Assembly: GCA_937858455.1 (NCBI GenBank)
Contig: CALLYN010000768.1
Location: 1-6,123 of the forward strand
Length of the DNA: 6,123 bases
Direction of reading: 5' to 3'
Source: an uncultured Kouleothrix sp.
GTDB lineage: Bacteria > Chloroflexota > Chloroflexia > Chloroflexales > Roseiflexaceae
Under the pieces are notes generated by a model. That model was not told the origin of the DNA. It searched no databases and saw only the letters and a program-made list of their open reading frames with translations. A program made the position numbers and the translations under genes. The stretch's first letter is position 1. Every line of letters begins with the position of its first letter. Of this stretch, positions 4,157 to 6,123 are shown in pieces.

Positions 4157-5197
4157 ATGGCGACCAGTATGACGGAAAGCGTACCTGCGGCGCGGCGCAC
4201 GCGCGTATGGCGGCACGGGGCGCGCAAGATACTGCTGTGGATTGCCGCAGGCGCGCTGGCGCTCACAAGCACGCTGCTGGTGGCTGGCGCGGCGGCCAAG
4301 AGCCGCATCCGGGCCCAATACCCACCGACCGGCCAGCTCGTAGACATCGGCGGCTACCGGCTGCACCTGAGCTGCCAGGGCAGCGGTGGCCCGACCGTGA
4401 TCCTCGAAGCCGGCGGCGGCTCGATCGGCCTCGACTGGTCGCTGGTGCAGCCGGCGATCGCGCAGCAGGCGCGCGTGTGCGTCTACGATCGCGCCGGCCT
4501 GGGCTGGAGCGACGCTAGCCCGCAGCCGCGCACTGCGGCGGCCATGGCTGGCGAGCTGCACAGCCTGCTCGAGCGCGCCGGCGTCGCCGGGCCATATGTG
4601 CTGGTCGGCCACTCGCTCGGCGGGCCGATCATCCGGCAGTACGCCCTGGCGCACCCCAGCGACGTCGCCGGCATGGTGCTGGTGGACTCGGCCACCGAGC
4701 AGCAGAGCGCGCGCTTTCCCACGCCGATCAACGCCGCGATGGCGGGCGCGCCGCGCCTGCTGCGCCTGATGAGCCTGGCCGGCGATGCCGGGCTGCTGGC
4801 GCTGCTCCCGGCGATCGTTCCGGTGTCGGGGCAGCTGCCCGCCGACGCAGCGGCGGCGGCCCACGCGCTCACCATAGCTAGCGGCAAAACGTTCCGCACG
4901 TTTCTTGCTGAAATGCAGGCCAGCGACGCCGACCCAACCGCGCGGACGGACAGCCTGGGCGACATCCCGCTGGTGGTCGTGCGCCATGGCCGTGCGGTTG
5001 CGCCGATCAAGGGCGACGTAACGCCCGAAGTAGCGCGCGAATATGAGCAGGTCTGGGCGCAGATGCAGGCCGAGCTGGCCGCGCTCTCGCCGCGCGGGCG
5101 CGTGGTTGTGGCCGCCGAGAGCGGGCACGCCATCCATGCCGACCAGCCCGACGTGGTGATCGCGGCGATCCGCGAAGTGCTGGCCGCAGCCCGCTGA
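4157..5197 (+). CDS. Membrane-anchored alpha/beta-fold hydrolase
   Basis: A 346-aa protein. The first 24 residues are basic (AARRTRVWRHGARK), followed by one hydrophobic segment (about 25-47), so the enzyme is probably tethered with its catalytic domain outside the cytoplasm; an uncleaved or cleaved signal peptide is the alternative. The catalytic part shows the oxyanion-region motif EAGGGS (84-89), YDRAGLGWSD (110-119), the nucleophile elbow GHSLGG with S153, and the catalytic histidine H324 in SGHAIHADQP. The acid is less certain: D177 in LVDSA is a candidate, because the usual late acid after PLVVVRHG is not obvious. A lid-like segment covers about 185-255. AAAGGAG (4143-4149) lies 7 nt before the ATG at 4157; the in-frame ATG at 4088 has no such site and overlaps the operator repeats. 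It is related to many uncharacterised esterase/lipase-like proteins, so the substrate is unknown. A sensor kinase gene follows 168 nt downstream. Confidence 0.88.
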   Translation: MATSMTESVPAARRTRVWRHGARKILLWIAAGALALTSTLLVAGAAAKSRIRAQYPPTGQLVDIGGYRLHLSCQGSGGPTVILEAGGGSIGLDWSLVQPAIAQQARVCVYDRAGLGWSDASPQPRTAAAMAGELHSLLERAGVAGPYVLVGHSLGGPIIRQYALAHPSDVAGMVLVDSATEQQSARFPTPINAAMAGAPRLLRLMSLAGDAGLLALLPAIVPVSGQLPADAAAAAHALTIASGKTFRTFLAEMQASDADPTARTDSLGDIPLVVVRHGRAVAPIKGDVTPEVAREYEQVWAQMQAELAALSPRGRVVVAAESGHAIHADQPDVVIAAIREVLAAAR

Positions 5198-5218
5198 GCG
5201 CGCGTCGCTCCCGCGTAC

Positions 5219-5256
5219 CAGCGCCGCGGTGCGACGCGTGTCGCACGGCGGCGCTG
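5219..5256. terminator. 17-bp hairpin with one mismatch after the hydrolase gene
   Basis: Bases 5219-5235 pair with 5240-5256 (16 of 17 positions, loop GCGT), beginning 21 nt after the hydrolase stop. The stem is very GC-rich and there is no U-tract, so termination is plausible but unproven. It lacks the CCGCTCTGCC flank of the repeat family seen elsewhere. Confidence 0.5.
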
Positions 5257-5284
5257 CACTGGCCGAATGCGAGCAGGCCGTGCG

Positions 5285-5311
5285 TTGACAGCTGCTCGGC
5301 ATTGATACTAC
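5285..5311 (+). promoter_or_regulatory. Possible promoter of the sensor kinase gene
   Basis: A perfect TTGACA (5285-5290) is followed by ATTGATACTACC. The best -10 candidates are TACTAC (5306-5311, 15-bp spacer) and GATACT (5304-5309, 13-bp spacer), both too close for an ideal promoter. It lies 55-80 nt before the kinase ATG and after the hydrolase hairpin, so separate transcription of the kinase is possible. Confidence 0.35.
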
Positions 5312-5365
5312 CATGGGGCTGCGTTTGCGCGCTTTGGCGCCCGATCTTGCTGCAAGGCCAGGCTT

Positions 5366-6123
5366 ATGGATAGCGAACCAGCACACTCGCCGCCGAGCCA
5401 GGCGGATAACGCCAACCGCCTCTTCGCCGGGCTCTTCGCCGGCAGCTACGCGCTGGTGCTCGCCGACCTGGCGATCGCCGGCCGCCTGAGCCAGGGCTGG
5501 GCGACCATAGCGCTCGGCGGGCTGGTGGTGCTGCTCGGCACGCTGGCCTTCCCGGCAGTCGAGCGCGGCCGCCGCAGCTGGCTGAGCTGGGGCTACTTCG
5601 CGGTGCAGATCGCGCTTGGCGCTGCGGTATTCAGCGGCAGCATAGTCGGCGGCACCTTTCTGCTGCTGGTGATCGTCGGCCAGAGCGTGCGCGCGCTGCC
5701 GGCCTGGGGCACGCTGCTGATCGGCGCGCCGCTGCCGCTGCTGCATCTGGGCATGGCCTGGCCGGATGTGCTGCGCGAAAGCGCCACCTTTCTCGTCGCC
5801 ATGCTCTTTATAATCAGGGCCGAGCGCGCCCGCGCCGCGCTTGGGCGCGCCAACCAGGCGCTGCGCGCCTACGCCTCACAGCGCGAGGAGCTAGCCACGG
5901 CGCACGAGCGTAACCGCATCGCGCGCGAGATCCACGATGGGCTCGGCCACTACCTCACCACCATCCACATGCAGATCCAGGCCGCGCGCGGCGTTTCGGC
6001 CACCGACAGCGCGCGCGCCGATCAGATCCTTGCGAAGGCGCAGCAGCTCGCCCACGAGGCGCTCGGCGATGTGCGTCGCTCGGTGGCTGCGCTGCGCGCC
6101 GAGCGCCAGCAGCCGCTGCCCGC
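5366..6123 (+). CDS. Membrane sensor histidine kinase, NarL/DesK type (HisKA_3), 3' partial
   Basis: The frame stays open to the window end, giving 252 residues so far. After a polar N-terminus (1-17) come about six hydrophobic segments (roughly 19-37, 46-63, 75-91, 95-108, 114-130, 137-150), a compact membrane sensor with no sizeable extracytoplasmic domain. A short coiled-coil-like linker (151-180) leads into the HisKA_3 dimerisation/phosphoacceptor domain: ERNRIAREIHDGLGHYLTTIHMQIQAAR, with the phospho-accepting H190 in IHDGLGH. The second helix ends with DVRRSVAALR. The HATPase domain must lie beyond the window. Such kinases normally pair with a NarL/LuxR-type response regulator, often encoded next; that gene would lie outside. 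The ATG at 5366 has a modest AAGG (5354-5357) 8 nt upstream and is the last start before the hydrophobic region. It follows the hydrolase gene in the same direction. The signal is unknown. Confidence 0.9.
   Translation, partial: MDSEPAHSPPSQADNANRLFAGLFAGSYALVLADLAIAGRLSQGWATIALGGLVVLLGTLAFPAVERGRRSWLSWGYFAVQIALGAAVFSGSIVGGTFLLLVIVGQSVRALPAWGTLLIGAPLPLLHLGMAWPDVLRESATFLVAMLFIIRAERARAALGRANQALRAYASQREELATAHERNRIAREIHDGLGHYLTTIHMQIQAARGVSATDSARADQILAKAQQLAHEALGDVRRSVAALRAERQQPLP

Noticed and set aside
4064..5746. Long open frame (560 codons) on the - strand opposite the hydrolase and kinase
   Set aside because: Gln/Arg/Ala/His-rich shadow without domains, spanning two recognisable genes and the intergenic hairpin.

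Overview
The window is GC-rich and gene-dense, with six complete genes and two cut by the window ends. Gene content and style suggest a filamentous Chloroflexota bacterium of the class Chloroflexia (Roseiflexus/Kouleothrix-like). The clues are a hybrid-kinase receiver domain of the type common there, secreted proteins ending in a short W/Y-L-P-L tail, and many GC-rich intergenic hairpins. This placement is inference from general knowledge, not a database match.

Layout from left to right: (1) bases 1-447 (+) are the C-terminal receiver domain of a larger signalling protein, probably a hybrid histidine kinase. (2) A 240-base convergent intergenic region holds two strong hairpins. (3) Bases 688-2153 (-) are a two-gene operon, a glutathionyl-hydroquinone reductase-type GST followed 2 nt later by a GNAT acetyltransferase. 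It is driven by a near-consensus promoter (TTGACA, 17 bp, TAGAAT) with an operator-like inverted repeat at the predicted transcription start. (4) Bases 2348-2734 (+) encode a small exported type-1 copper protein, divergent from the GST. (5) Bases 2826-3218 (-) encode a MerR-family regulator with a cysteine-rich C-terminus, divergent from (6) a WCPPC thioredoxin at 3493-3837 (+). Between these two lies a textbook MerR-type promoter with a 19-bp spacer and a dyad in it, pointing at the thioredoxin. (7) Bases 4157-5197 (+) encode a membrane-anchored alpha/beta hydrolase behind a set of ATCACCC repeats. (8) From 5366 to the window end (+) is the N-terminal part of a membrane histidine kinase of the NarL/DesK (HisKA_3) type.

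The most unusual content is intergenic. Three places (about 467-579, 3324-3469 and 3878-3972) carry copies of one small repeat family. Each has a perfect or near-perfect central hairpin whose stem sequence differs between copies, followed 20-21 nt later by a conserved CCGC(T/G)CTGCC motif. The middle copy is complete: 146 bp, 9-bp terminal inverted repeats, and a 5-bp flanking direct repeat CTACC that looks like a target-site duplication. That makes it a MITE-like non-autonomous element, inserted between the MerR-type promoter and the ribosome binding site of the thioredoxin gene.

Functionally the region mixes redox and stress functions (quinone reductase-type GST, thioredoxin with a MerR regulator, copper protein) with signal transduction (receiver domain, sensor kinase). 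The only stretch over 300 bases without a gene is 3838-4156. It holds the third repeat copy, an imperfect stem-loop, and the putative operator and promoter of the hydrolase.
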